Assembly (NCBI GenBank): GCA_900545055.1
Contig: UQXP01000002.1
Location: 1 to 64,000, forward strand
DNA from: an uncultured Collinsella sp.
Lineage (GTDB): Bacteria > Actinomycetota > Coriobacteriia > Coriobacteriales > Coriobacteriaceae
Length of the DNA: 64,000 nt
Reading direction: 5' to 3'
Part shown: positions 8,197-21,364 of the stretch, piece after piece
Layout: the number at the start of each line of letters is the position of its first letter
How positions within the stretch are numbered: position 1 is the first letter of the stretch
Made by a program: the position numbers and the translations under genes
The notes under the pieces: generated by a model
The model's input: only the letters and a program-made list of their open reading frames with translations
Databases searched by the model: none
What the model was told of the DNA's origin: nothing

Positions 8197-8849
8197 CAGT
8201 TTGAGTGCTCGGCAAGATGCCTCATAACGGCGTGCCAGATCGGTGTGGGCAGCGCAGACGTGGCGCGCACCATGCCGTCGGTGTCGACGCCACCCGTTGC
8301 GGCGCCACCGAGCTTCTGCGCGTGTTCGACGGAACACCCCATGCGAACGGCGCCCACGAGCTTGTCCATGGCCTCCGAAAACGGTCGCCGCAAGAGTCCC
8401 ATGCGCGGGGAGCGACGAAGCGCTGCGATGCCGCTGCCGGCGCAGATGGCAACGCCGCCACACCACAATTGATCATGGCGCTCACATGCCTTGTGCAGGC
8501 GAACGGCGGTCCCACGCGCCTGCTCAGTGCCCTCTTGTGCGGCTCGAATCGCGGCATAGACGCGCGTTCCCGTACCGCCAAAGCGCTCAAGCGCCTGCTC
8601 GATGGCTGTCAACGTCTCATCGTCAGCCACATCTTCAATGGCCAGCACGATGCCATCGGCAACGCTGCCGGCGTCATTTGCCTTCAAGTCGACCGGGCGG
8701 GGGAGTGCGGTGCCGGAAAGTTGAGCATAGGCGGCGATGGCATCCTGCAGGTCCCAGAGCAAAAAATCAAGATCGGCGCTATTGGGAATACTGATATACG
8801 CAATGGTGTTCAGTGTTTTTGGTACGTCGCCGCGCGCGGTCGTCTCCAT
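8193..8849 (-). CDS. unidentified protein, weakly flavodoxin/reductase-like
   Basis: A 218-residue protein on the minus strand. I do not recognise a named family. The N-terminal half (AYISIPNSADLDFLLWDLQD) is followed by an acidic helical segment, then VAICAGSGIAALRRSPRMG and FSEAMDKLVGAVRMGC, which recall NADPH-dependent FMN-reductase/flavodoxin-like proteins of anaerobes, though without a clear flavin loop. No signal peptide or membrane segment is visible. GGAGAT sits before the ATG at 8849. It is convergent with the DNA glycosylase gene, their stop codons overlapping by two bases, and divergent from the aminotransferase gene. Confidence 0.65.
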   Translation of the reverse strand: METTARGDVPKTLNTIAYISIPNSADLDFLLWDLQDAIAAYAQLSGTALPRPVDLKANDAGSVADGIVLAIEDVADDETLTAIEQALERFGGTGTRVYAAIRAAQEGTEQARGTAVRLHKACERHDQLWCGGVAICAGSGIAALRRSPRMGLLRRPFSEAMDKLVGAVRMGCSVEHAQKLGGAATGGVDTDGMVRATSALPTPIWHAVMRHLAEHSNC

Positions 8850-8942
8850 GCCATCTCCTTTCCGGCTCGTTTCCGTTTAGGTTACACCGTCTGGTGGCGC
8901 CCCGCCGCGCTATCCTAGTGCAACCCTTACGAAAGGAACGCC

Positions 8943-10079
8943 ATGCGTCTGCCCATGAATACCTCGCTTGCCATGCTCAAGCCCTCCGGTATCCGCCGGA
9001 TTAACGCGCTCGCCGCCCAGCATCCGGGGTGCATCGCGCTCGCGCTCGGCGAGCCCGATTTTCCCACGCCCGATGTGATTAGCGCCGAGGTGACCGCCGC
9101 ACTGGACCGCGGTGACACACACTATCCGCCCAACAACGGTCGCCCCGCCCTGCGTGAGGCGTTATCTGCCTATATGGGGGACGCGGGCCTTACGTTTTCG
9201 GCTGACGAGGTCATCCTGACCGACGGTGCGACCGAGGCACTGTCGGCAACATTCATGGCTATGCTCAACCCCGGCGACGAGGTCATTATCCCCACGCCGG
9301 CCTTTGGCCTGTACGAAAGCATCGTTGTGGCCAACCACGCCAAAGCAGTCTTTTTGGATACGGAGCCTGCGCAATTTCAGATTGACGAGGATGCGCTTCG
9401 TGCTTGCGTGACGCCGGCGACCAAGGCTATCGTCATCTGCTCGCCCAACAATCCTACGGGCTGTATCCTCAACGCGGCTTCGCTCGACGCCGTGGCGCAC
9501 GTGGCGGAGCAGACGGGCATCTACGTGGTCTGCGACGACGTGTATAACCGTCTGGTCTATGTGGATGGCTACGAGCGCTTTGCCCAGCGTCACCCGGAGC
9601 TTCGCGAGCAGACGGTCGTCATCGAGAGCTTCTCCAAGCCCTGGGCTATGACCGGCTGGCGCCTGGGTTGGCTCGCAGCCGCAGCCCCCGTCATCGCCGA
9701 GATCGCAAAAGCTCACCAATACCTAGTATCGAGCGCCGTCTCCTTCGAAATGGACGCCGCAGCCCGAGCCCTGACCGTCGATCCCACCCCCATGCTCAAA
9801 GTCTACCGAGCCCGCCGCGAACGCGTGCTCGCAGCCTTAAGCGCCATGGGCCTCGACGTAGTGGAACCGGCGGGCGCCTTCTACGCTTTCCCGAGCATCA
9901 AAAAGTTCGGCCTAACCAGCGAAGACTTCTGTATCAAAGCCATCAAAGAAGCAAACGTAGCCCTAGTCCCGGGCGACTGTTTCGGCACCGAAGGCCACAT
10001 CCGCCTAAGCTACTGCGTTTCCGACCAAGATTTGGACGAAGGCCTAAATCGCCTGTCCACCTTCATTTCAACCTTATAG
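8943..10079 (+). CDS. class I/II PLP-dependent aminotransferase
   Basis: Cytoplasmic fold-type I aminotransferase of 378 residues, close to the AspC/PatA branch. Visible signatures: ALGEPDF near the N terminus, CSPNNPTG (cofactor contact), DDVYNRL (Asp pairing with the PLP nitrogen) and SFSKPWAMTGWRLGW, whose lysine carries PLP. It probably transfers amino groups between aspartate or aromatic amino acids and 2-oxoglutarate; the acceptor cannot be fixed. GAAAGGAA precedes the ATG and a TATCCT -10-like box lies at about 8912. Downstream is a very large hairpin element rather than a normal terminator. Confidence 0.88.
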   Translation: MRLPMNTSLAMLKPSGIRRINALAAQHPGCIALALGEPDFPTPDVISAEVTAALDRGDTHYPPNNGRPALREALSAYMGDAGLTFSADEVILTDGATEALSATFMAMLNPGDEVIIPTPAFGLYESIVVANHAKAVFLDTEPAQFQIDEDALRACVTPATKAIVICSPNNPTGCILNAASLDAVAHVAEQTGIYVVCDDVYNRLVYVDGYERFAQRHPELREQTVVIESFSKPWAMTGWRLGWLAAAAPVIAEIAKAHQYLVSSAVSFEMDAAARALTVDPTPMLKVYRARRERVLAALSAMGLDVVEPAGAFYAFPSIKKFGLTSEDFCIKAIKEANVALVPGDCFGTEGHIRLSYCVSDQDLDEGLNRLSTFISTL

Positions 10080-10130
10080 CCAACGGGACGCAACACATCA
10101 GCCTACCGACATAAGGATTATGCGTGGGGG

Positions 10131-10348
10131 CGTCGCTCAACGGAAAACCGGGCTGCCCCAAAGTCACCGCAGGCCGCGCCGCCGAAGGCCGGGCGCAAGG
10201 TTTTCGTAGATTCCGCACGAGCCGGAAAGCACTTAATGTGCTTTCCGAGCGAGCCCAGGACCTGACCGAGCGAAAACCTTGCGCCCGGCCTTCGGCGGCG
10301 CGGCCGGATGGTGGAATTGTGTGCAGCCCGGTTTTCCGTTGACCGACG
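10131..10348. repeat. large hairpin element H1 (conserved core, private arms)
   Basis: Outer arms 10131-10156 and 10323-10348 pair with one mismatch in 26. Inner arms 10172-10206 and 10271-10305 pair perfectly over 35 bp. The 64-nt core (10207-10270) contains TTCCGCACG, the palindrome GGAAAGCAC-TTAAT-GTGCTTTCC (10224-10246) and CAGGAC. The core recurs in H2 (21389-21525) and H3 (40545-40709), but the arms share no sequence with theirs. The right outer arm runs into the -35 box of the rplJL promoter. No protein is encoded. Confidence 0.9.
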
Positions 10349-10367
10349 CCGGGGTCCCCGCCATAAT
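10339..10367 (+). promoter_or_regulatory. rplJL promoter
   Basis: TTGACC (10339-10344) and CATAAT (10362-10367) with a 17-base spacer. The -35 hexamer is contributed by the last bases of hairpin element H1. Transcription from about 10375 would include the whole L10 leader. Confidence 0.65.
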
Positions 10368-10373
10368 ACTTTC

Positions 10374-10525
10374 GGTTCACGCACGAATCCGCTGCCAGAG
10401 ACAGCCGGCGCAAACGGGTCTTACCCGCGAGCTTAATGGGACTTCCCGCCAGCCGAGGTGGTCGAGTAGATATGTCTTCTCGCCCCCGTCGCTCATGCAG
10501 CGCGGGGGCTTTCTTTTTGGACATG
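10374..10525 (+). ncRNA. L10 leader (ribosomal protein autoregulatory RNA)
   Basis: The 5' leader of rplJL has conserved L10-leader features: an AGACAGCCGG segment at about 10396, CGGGTCTTACCCG, GGGACTTCCC, and a G-rich GCCGAGGTGGTCGAG segment. It ends in an attenuator-like hairpin with a T-run. In this family the L10-L12 complex binds its own leader to repress the operon. Identification is by position and motifs. Confidence 0.65.
10482..10519 (+). terminator. attenuator terminator in the rplJL leader
   Basis: GCCCCCG-CGCT pairs with AGCG-CGGGGGC around a CATGC loop with one bulge, followed by TTTCTTTTT. It lies before rplJ, so it would attenuate rather than end the operon. Confidence 0.7.
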
Positions 10526-10583
10526 CCCCCGTCACGTCCTTGTGGCGGACCGTGCCCGGAAAGAATTCGAGGAGGTGTAATTC

Positions 10584-11105
10584 ATGCCCCAGCAGTACAA
10601 AATCGACAAGGTTGCAGAGATCGAGTCCCGTATCGCCGAGAACGCCGGTCTGTTCGTCGTCAACTACAACGGTCTGACGGTTAAGCAGGCTCAGGAGCTG
10701 CGTCATCAGCTTCGCGAGTGCGGCGCCGAGATGAAGGTCTACAAGAACAACCTGGTCAAGATCGCCCTCAAGAACCAGGAGCAGCCCGAGATCGACGAGA
10801 TTCTCGCCGGCCCCGTCGCCTATGTGTTCTACGAGACCGAGCCGGTCGAGGCCGCTAAGGCCCTTAAGGACTTCTCCGCTAAGTCCAAGGGCGTCCTTGA
10901 GATCAAGGGCGGTATCTCCGACGGCAAGGCCGTTTCCGCTGATGATGTTAAGGCTATCGCCGAGCTGCCCACCAAGGATCAGCTTCTCGGCCAGATCGCC
11001 GGTCTCATCTCCGGTTTCGCTCGCGACATCGCTGTCTGCGTCAACGGCGTTTCCTCTGGTCTCGCTCGTTCGATCCAGCAGGTTTCCGAGCAGAAGGCAG
11101 CCTAG
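10584..11105 (+). CDS. rplJ: 50S ribosomal protein L10
   Basis: The 173-residue L10 anchors L7/L12 dimers on the ribosomal stalk base. The N terminus (YKIDKVAEIESRI, VVNYNGLTVKQAQELR, VYKNNLVKIAL) is typical of the L10 globular rRNA-binding domain, and the C-terminal helix after about residue 135 is where L7/L12 dimers bind. A strong GAGGAGGTG precedes the ATG. It is followed by rplL after about 100 bases, the usual pair. Regulation by the upstream leader and attenuator is expected. The rplK-rplA pair that usually precedes it is not in the window. Confidence 0.97.
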   Translation: MPQQYKIDKVAEIESRIAENAGLFVVNYNGLTVKQAQELRHQLRECGAEMKVYKNNLVKIALKNQEQPEIDEILAGPVAYVFYETEPVEAAKALKDFSAKSKGVLEIKGGISDGKAVSADDVKAIAELPTKDQLLGQIAGLISGFARDIAVCVNGVSSGLARSIQQVSEQKAA

Positions 11106-11207
11106 TTGCTGTTTTCACCCGCGGCGGCAACGCCGCACCCTTGGCGCATTCGCGCCGTGTTTTAACTGATCTCCGTGCACAGACACGGAAACCGAAAGGA
11201 CTTAGAA

Positions 11208-11585
11208 ATGGCTAAGCTTACCACCGATGAGATCATCGATGCTCTTAAGGAAATGACCCTTCTCGAGGCTTCCGAGCTCGTTAAGGCTATCGAGGACACC
11301 TTCGGCGTTTCCGCCGCTGCTCCTGCCGCTGTTGTCGCCGCTCCCGCTGCTGGCGCTGCTGAGGCCGAGGAGAAGACCGAGTTTGACGTCGTGCTCGAGG
11401 GCTTCGGCGACAACAAGATCCAGGTCATCAAGGCCGTCCGTGAGCTCACCAACCTTGGCCTGAAGGAGGCCAAGGAGGTCGTCGAGGGCGCTCCCAAGGC
11501 TGTTCTCGAGGGTGCCAAGAAGGAGGACGCCGAGGCTGCCAAGGAGAAGCTCGAGGCTGCTGGCGCTGCTGTCACCCTCAAGTAA
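11208..11585 (+). CDS. rplL: 50S ribosomal protein L7/L12
   Basis: Stalk protein that recruits translation GTPases. The 125-residue product has the N-terminal dimerisation helix (TTDEIIDALKEMTLLEASEL), an Ala/Pro-rich hinge at about residues 38-53 (AAAPAAVVAAPAAGAAEAEE) and the C-terminal factor-binding domain (FDVVLEGFG, KIQVIKAVRELT, GLKEAKEVVEGAP). The ATG at 11208 follows GAAAGGA; an upstream in-frame start lacks such a site. A strong terminator follows. Confidence 0.97.
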   Translation: MAKLTTDEIIDALKEMTLLEASELVKAIEDTFGVSAAAPAAVVAAPAAGAAEAEEKTEFDVVLEGFGDNKIQVIKAVRELTNLGLKEAKEVVEGAPKAVLEGAKKEDAEAAKEKLEAAGAAVTLK

Positions 11586-11613
11586 TCAGGCTTTCTCGCC
11601 AGATTTCTTTGCA

Positions 11614-11648
11614 GACGGGGTTCGCATTGCGAGCCCCGTCTTTTTTGT
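11614..11648 (+). terminator. rplJL terminator
   Basis: GACGGGG (11614-11620) pairs with the CCCCGTC ending at 11640, followed by TTTTTT. Confidence 0.85.
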
Positions 11649-11775
11649 TTTTCGGTCCCTCGACATCGGTGGCTCAAACTGCCATGTTCTGTGATTTGCG
11701 TCGTATCGGGTGCCCTGCCGCTGGGCAATAAAATTGCACCATTCGAGCAATAATTTGCGTTGACCTGCTGAAGAA

Positions 11776-11803
11776 TTGTCTCTGCCTTGTAGTGACATAT
11801 AGT
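11776..11803 (+). promoter_or_regulatory. galU promoter candidate
   Basis: TTGTCT (11776-11781) and TATAGT (11798-11803) with a 16-base spacer, about 100 bases before galU. The rest of the 314-base gap after rplL holds only the rplJL terminator and no gene. Confidence 0.5.
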
Positions 11804-11899
11804 TCCAGCGGTAAGATGCTTGGGTATCGCAATTTGGTCTGCGGCTGTGTGCCGCACGCATGGGGCGCTTTTGCGCCTGCGAAAGGATCCTTGAATAAC

Positions 11900-12808
11900 A
11901 TGAAGGCAATCATCCCCGCCGCCGGTCTTGGCACGCGTTTTCTGCCTGGCACTAAGTGCACGCCCAAAGAGATGCTGCCGGTGCTCGACAAGCCGGTCAT
12001 TCAGTATGTCGTTGAGGAGGCGCTCGACCCCGAGGAGGTCGACGACGCCATCATCGTTACCTCTCCCGGTAAGCCCGAGCTGCTGAGCTACTTCCAGCCC
12101 GATCGCTCGCTCGAGAATCTGCTGCGCGAGCGCGGTAAGGATGCTTACGCCGATGCTGTTGCCCACGCAGGCGGCATGCCGGTCGACTTCCGTTATCAGT
12201 ACGAGCCCAAGGGCCTCGGTCATGCCATTCGCTCTGCTGCCGACGCCGTGGCAGGGGAGAACTTCCTGGTTCTTCTGGGCGACTACGTTGTGCCCAACCG
12301 TGACATATGCGACAAGATGCTTGCTGTCTCCAAGGAGCACGGTGGCGCTTCGGTTATCGCCGTTGCCGCGTGCGCTCCCGAGGAAGTCAGCCGCTATGGC
12401 GTCATCGCCGGCGATCGCGTTGGCTCGCTCGAGGGCTTCGAGAATGCTGCCGACGACGAGCCCGGTGCCGTTTGGCGCATCGGCGGTCTGGTCGAGAAGC
12501 CTGCCCCCGAGGCGGCTCCGTCCAACCTGTACATCGTCGGTCGCTACCTGCTGAGCCCGCTGGTCATGGACCTGCTCGCCGATCAGCAGGCCGGCAAGGG
12601 TGGCGAGATCCAGCTCACCGACGCCATGGCCCGCTCGCTCGATCGCGAGGCCATGTACGCTGTCGTCATCGACCCGCTCTCGGGCTACGACACCGGCACC
12701 CCGTCTGGCTGGATGGCCACCAACGCCCTCATGGCCGCAAGCGATCCTCGCTTTGCCAGCGCCTTCTGGGACGCCATCGACGAGCGCGGCGGCTTGATGC
12801 GCAAATAA
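11900..12808 (+). CDS. galU: UTP-glucose-1-phosphate uridylyltransferase
   Basis: Makes UDP-glucose from UTP and glucose-1-phosphate for cell-envelope sugars and galactose metabolism. The 302-residue product opens with the nucleotidyltransferase motif AAGLGTRFLPGTKCTPKEML and has PVIQYVVEEAL, the Mg/sugar region LLGDYVV, and GGLVEKP, all typical of bacterial GalU. The ATG at 11900 is chosen because the conserved MKAIIPAAG start follows; a TTG nine bases upstream is nearer the GAAAGGA site and possible. It stands alone between two terminators. Confidence 0.93.
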   Translation: MKAIIPAAGLGTRFLPGTKCTPKEMLPVLDKPVIQYVVEEALDPEEVDDAIIVTSPGKPELLSYFQPDRSLENLLRERGKDAYADAVAHAGGMPVDFRYQYEPKGLGHAIRSAADAVAGENFLVLLGDYVVPNRDICDKMLAVSKEHGGASVIAVAACAPEEVSRYGVIAGDRVGSLEGFENAADDEPGAVWRIGGLVEKPAPEAAPSNLYIVGRYLLSPLVMDLLADQQAGKGGEIQLTDAMARSLDREAMYAVVIDPLSGYDTGTPSGWMATNALMAASDPRFASAFWDAIDERGGLMRK

Positions 12809-12828
12809 GCCTTCGGGCATCGACATTT

Positions 12829-12862
12829 ACGGGTGCGGACTTCGGTCTGCGCCCGTTTTTTA
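12829..12862 (+). terminator. galU terminator
   Basis: A 12-bp stem with wobble pairs (12829-12840 against 12845-12856) around a TTCG tetraloop, followed by TTTTTT. Confidence 0.85.
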
Positions 12863-12883
12863 TGCGCGCCACGGCTTGGCTCC

Positions 12884-13053
12884 GGAAAGTGCGTCCCACA
12901 ATTTGACTGAATTCTGGGATGCGCTTTCCGGTTGGGGCCCCTAGCGGAAACTACGACCCAGAATATCGGCTCAGAACGGGATGCAGTTTCCCAGACAGGG
13001 CTCAACCGGAAACTGCGACCCAGTTTGAGGCCTCAAAACGGGACGTAGTTTCC
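12884..13053. repeat. 62-bp-period palindrome array, family A array 2
   Basis: Three 46-bp palindromes start at 12884, 12946 and 13008, exactly 62 bases apart. Each begins GGAAA(G/C)T and ends (G/A)(C/T)TTTCC. The first linker contains GGGGCCCC. The array lies between the galU terminator and the rpoB promoter region; apart from that promoter, I see nothing else in 12863-13316. Confidence 0.9.
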
Positions 13054-13215
13054 GCCCGGCCAACCCTCGTCGCCATTCCGCCGTTCAGCGTCCCGCATCA
13101 ACGGTCTCGTTCACAGAAAATATATGAACGGATGTTCGATACACACCCATCTACCTGCACCTTTTCTGTCGAAAAACTTTGCTACTCCAAAAACTCAATC
13201 GCGTCAAGGCTTTTC

Positions 13216-13243
13216 TTGCCCAACGGTCGGTACCTGATAAACT
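13216..13243 (+). promoter_or_regulatory. rpoBC promoter candidate
   Basis: TTGCCC (13216-13221) and TAAACT (13238-13243) with a 16-base spacer in a locally AT-richer stretch, about 74 bases before the rpoB GTG. Confidence 0.4.
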
Positions 13244-13316
13244 ATTAGGTTGCGATAACTGGCGAAGCTATGCCTCGCCAACCCACCGAGCATTTCCGTG
13301 AAGGAGGAAAAACCTG

Positions 13317-16300
13317 GTGACCTACGCATACACTGCCACTGAGCGCAAGCGCGTCAGCTTCGGGAAAATCCCGGAGGCCATGGAGCTCCCCAACCTTATC
13401 TCTGTTCAAAGGGAATCCTTTGAGCGTTTTAAGGACGAGGGCCTTCGTGAGGCGTTCAAGGAATCCAGCCCCATCCAGAGCCAGAACCATGTTCTCGAGG
13501 TTACCTTCGGCGAGCATCAGTTCGGCGACCCCGCGCACACCGTCGAGGAGTGCCGCGAGAAGGACATGACCTATCAGGCCCCGCTTCTGACCGACGTCCG
13601 TCTCACCAACAAGGAGACCGGCGAGATCAAGGAGCAGCTCGTCTTCATGGGCGACTTCCCCATGATGACCGATCAGGGCACCTTCATCATCAACGGTACC
13701 GAGCGTATCGTTGTCTCGCAGCTCGTCCGCTCCCCGGGCGTGTACTACAGCTCCGAGATGGATTCGGGCAAGCAGATTTACAAGGCCCAGATCATCCCGT
13801 CCCGCGGTGCTTGGCTTGAGTTTGAGGTCGACAAGCGCGACCAGCTCATGGTCTCCATCGACCGTAAGCGCAAGCAGAGCGCCACGATGTTCCTGCGCGC
13901 CCTTGGCATTGCCGTCACCAACGACGACATCATCGAGCTGCTCGGCAACTCCGATGTGATCAAGCGTACCCTGGAGCGCGACACCGCCCTCACCCGCGAG
14001 GATGCCCTTATCGAGATCTACCGTCGCCTGCGCCCGGGCGAGCCTCCCACCGTGGACGCTTCCCGCAGCCTGCTCGAGGGCCTGCTCTTTAACCCGCAGC
14101 GCTACGATCTGGCCCGCGTCGGTCGTTACAAGGTCAACAAGAAGCTCAACCTCACCACCGAGGAAGAGGTCACGGTGCTCACCGACGAGGATATCGTCGC
14201 GACGCTGCGCTACCTGCTGTCCCTCGCTGCCGGCGAGCAGGGCTTCAAGGTCGACGACATCGACCACTTTGGCAACCGCCGCATCCGCACCGTCGGCGAG
14301 CTCGTCGCCAACCAGTTCCGTATCGGCATGAGCCGTATGGAGCGCGTCGTCCGTGAGCGCATGAGCTCCCAGGACATCGACGAGATCACCCCGCAGTCGC
14401 TCATCAACATCCGCCCGATCGTGGCCTCCATCAAGGAGTTCTTCGGCTCCTCGCAGCTCTCGCAGTTCATGGACCAGGCGAACCCCCTGACCGGTCTGAC
14501 CCACAAGCGCCGTCTGTCCGCACTCGGCCCTGGCGGTCTCGCCGGCCACAAGTCCGGCTCCAGCCGCCGCACCAACGTGCCGACGGCCGTCCGCGACGTT
14601 CACAACTCGCACTACAGCCGCATGTGCCCGATCGAGACCCCCGAAGGCCCCAACATCGGCCTGATCGGCTCGCTCGCCCTCTACGCCCGCGTCAACGAGT
14701 ACGGCTTCATCGAGGCTCCGTTCCGCCGCGTCGAGAACGGCGTTGCCACCGACCAGATCGACTGGATGACCGCTGACGAGGAAGAGAAGCACGTCATCGC
14801 GCCGGCCAACACGCCGCTCGATCCCAAGACCAACGAGTTCATCACGACCGATGCCGAGGGCAAGCTTGTCCGTCCGCACACCGTGATCGCCCGTACCCGC
14901 GACTTCGACGGCTCCTTCGGCGCTCCCGCCGACGTGCCTGTCGAGGACGTCGACTACATGGACGTCTCGCCGCGTCAGATGCTCTCCGTCGCAGCCACGC
15001 TGATCCCGTTCCTGGAGCACGACGACGCCAAGCGTACGCTGATGGGCGCTAACATGCAGCGTCAGGCCGTGCCGCTGGTTCACCCCGCCGCTCCCTATGT
15101 CGGTACCGGCATGGAGCGCCGCGCCGCTCTGGACTCCGGCGAGGTCACCCTGGCCAAGAACGCCGGCGAGGTCATCTTTGCCGACGCCGCCAAGATTATC
15201 GTCAAGCATGCCGGCGGCATGGACGAGTATCACCTGGCCAAGTACCAGCGCTCTAACCAGTCCACCTGCATCAACCACCGTCCGCTCGTGCGCGTCGGTG
15301 ACACCGTTGAGCAGGGCGAGCCCCTGGCTGATGGTCCTTCGACCGATCATGGCGAGCTCGCACTGGGCCAGAATCTCACCGTGGCCTACATGCCGTGGGA
15401 AGGCTTTAACTACGAGGACGGTATCGTCGTGTCCGAGCGCCTGGTGGCCGAGGACCTGCTGACGACCATCAACATCACCCGTCACGAGATCGACGCCCGC
15501 GACACCAAGCTCGGCCCCGAGGAGATCACCCGCGAGATCCCGAACCTCTCCGAGGACATGCTTGCCAACCTCGACGAGGACGGCATCATCCGTATCGGCG
15601 CCGAGGTCGGCCCTGGCGACATCCTGGTCGGTAAGGTCACGCCTAAGGGCGAGAGCGCTCTGACCGCCGAGGAGCGCCTGCTGCGCGCCATCTTCGGTGC
15701 CAAGGCTCACGACGTCCGCGACACCTCCCTTAAGATGCCTCACGGCGCTTACGGCCGCGTCATCGACGTCGTCCGCTTTAGCCGCGAGAACGGCGACGAC
15801 CTGGCCCCCGGCGTCAACGAGCAGGTGCGCGTCTACGTCGCCCAGCGTCGTAAGATCCAGCAGGGCGATAAGATCGCCGGCCGCCACGGCAACAAGGGTG
15901 TTATCTGTAACGTTCTGCCGGTCGAGGACATGCCCTACATGGCTGACGGTACCCCGATCGACGTTATCCTCAACCCGCTGGGCGTTCCTTCGCGTATGAA
16001 TGTCGGCCAGCTGCTCGAGTGCCACCTTGGCTGGGCTGCTGCCTGCGGTTGGGATACCGAGCAGGCCGACTCCGACAAGTACATCCCCGGTCCGTTCTTC
16101 ACCGCGACGCCCGTCTTCGACGGCGCCAAGGAGGACGAGATCGCCGAGGTCATCCGTCGTGCCAACAAGAACATGCTCAACAAGGCCACCGCTGCCTTTG
16201 GCGATCACATGCGCCCCGAGTTCGTTACCCAGCTTGACGAGCGCGGCAAGACCCGTCTGTTCGACGGCCGCACCGGCGAGGAGTTCCGCGAGCCCATTAC

Positions 16301-16808
16301 CGTGGGTACGTCCTACATCCTCAAGCTCGGCCACATGGTCGACGACAAGATCCACGCCCGTTCGACCGGCCCTTACAGCCTGGTTACCCAGCAGCCTCTG
16401 GGCGGCAAGGCCCAGTTCGGCGGCCAGCGCTTCGGTGAGATGGAAGTTTGGGCACTGTACGCGTACGGTGCTTCCAACGTCCTGCAGGAGATCCTGACCG
16501 TCAAGTCCGACGATACCGTGGGCCGCGTCAAGACCTACGAGTCCATCGTCAAGGGCGAGAACGTCCCTGTCCCGGGTATCCCCGAGTCCTTCAAGGTTCT
16601 CGTCAAGGAGATTCGCTCCCTCGCGCTGGACATCGAGCCCATGCACGATGCCGACGAGGACGCCTCCGCCCCTGTGACCGCCGAGGAGACCTCCGCTCTC
16701 GACGACCTGGCTGCGCTTGCCGGCGTTGACGCCGACGTCGAGGCCGAGGATGCCGAGACCGCCGAGGCACCCGAGGTTGTCGCCGCCACGACCACTGATA
16801 AGGAGTAG
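13317..16808 (+). CDS. rpoB: RNA polymerase beta subunit
   Basis: Catalytic beta subunit, 1163 residues; the GTG start follows AAGGAGG. The rifampicin region is of the sensitive type (SSQLSQFMDQANPLTGLTHK, RRLSALGPGGL). Just after it, residues 409-424 replace the eight residues TRERAGFE of Escherichia coli beta (fork loop 2) with sixteen unrelated ones (AGHKSGSSRRTNVPTA), before the conserved VRDVH and CPIETPEGPNIG resume. Other signatures: GNKGV, GGKAQFGGQRFGEMEVWAL near the C terminus. An acidic Ala/Glu/Asp-rich tail of about 60 residues follows LVKEIRSLALDIE, where E. coli beta ends. rpoC starts seven bases downstream. Confidence 0.98.
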   Translation: MTYAYTATERKRVSFGKIPEAMELPNLISVQRESFERFKDEGLREAFKESSPIQSQNHVLEVTFGEHQFGDPAHTVEECREKDMTYQAPLLTDVRLTNKETGEIKEQLVFMGDFPMMTDQGTFIINGTERIVVSQLVRSPGVYYSSEMDSGKQIYKAQIIPSRGAWLEFEVDKRDQLMVSIDRKRKQSATMFLRALGIAVTNDDIIELLGNSDVIKRTLERDTALTREDALIEIYRRLRPGEPPTVDASRSLLEGLLFNPQRYDLARVGRYKVNKKLNLTTEEEVTVLTDEDIVATLRYLLSLAAGEQGFKVDDIDHFGNRRIRTVGELVANQFRIGMSRMERVVRERMSSQDIDEITPQSLINIRPIVASIKEFFGSSQLSQFMDQANPLTGLTHKRRLSALGPGGLAGHKSGSSRRTNVPTAVRDVHNSHYSRMCPIETPEGPNIGLIGSLALYARVNEYGFIEAPFRRVENGVATDQIDWMTADEEEKHVIAPANTPLDPKTNEFITTDAEGKLVRPHTVIARTRDFDGSFGAPADVPVEDVDYMDVSPRQMLSVAATLIPFLEHDDAKRTLMGANMQRQAVPLVHPAAPYVGTGMERRAALDSGEVTLAKNAGEVIFADAAKIIVKHAGGMDEYHLAKYQRSNQSTCINHRPLVRVGDTVEQGEPLADGPSTDHGELALGQNLTVAYMPWEGFNYEDGIVVSERLVAEDLLTTINITRHEIDARDTKLGPEEITREIPNLSEDMLANLDEDGIIRIGAEVGPGDILVGKVTPKGESALTAEERLLRAIFGAKAHDVRDTSLKMPHGAYGRVIDVVRFSRENGDDLAPGVNEQVRVYVAQRRKIQQGDKIAGRHGNKGVICNVLPVEDMPYMADGTPIDVILNPLGVPSRMNVGQLLECHLGWAAACGWDTEQADSDKYIPGPFFTATPVFDGAKEDEIAEVIRRANKNMLNKATAAFGDHMRPEFVTQLDERGKTRLFDGRTGEEFREPITVGTSYILKLGHMVDDKIHARSTGPYSLVTQQPLGGKAQFGGQRFGEMEVWALYAYGASNVLQEILTVKSDDTVGRVKTYESIVKGENVPVPGIPESFKVLVKEIRSLALDIEPMHDADEDASAPVTAEETSALDDLAALAGVDADVEAEDAETAEAPEVVAATTTDKE

Positions 16809-16814
16809 TTGACT

Positions 16815-21293
<4,479 letters not shown>

Positions 21294-21318
21294 TTTCCTA
21301 GTACGTTAACCGTCCTTC

Positions 21319-21357
21319 CAAAGACCCGCTTCCCAACAGGGGAGCGGGTCTTTTTTT
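21319..21357 (+). terminator. rpoBC terminator
   Basis: AAAGACCCGCT-CCC pairs with GGG-AGCGGGTCTTT around a short loop, followed by TTTTTTT. Confidence 0.9.
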
Positions 21358-21364
21358 GGCGAGG

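Noticed and set aside
10131..10348. Hairpin elements as integron attC sites or insertion-sequence remnants
   Set aside because: No integrase-type R box pair, no transposase fragments, no fixed terminal repeats; the arms differ entirely between copies while the centre is conserved.
12884..13053. Possible CRISPR array from the regular 62-bp spacing
   Set aside because: The repeated part (46 bp) is itself palindromic with variable centre, and the linkers are short palindromes rather than unique spacers. No cas genes are in the window.
16809..16814. TTG start for rpoC at 16809
   Set aside because: Only three bases separate it from AGGAG; the GTG at 16815 has normal spacing.
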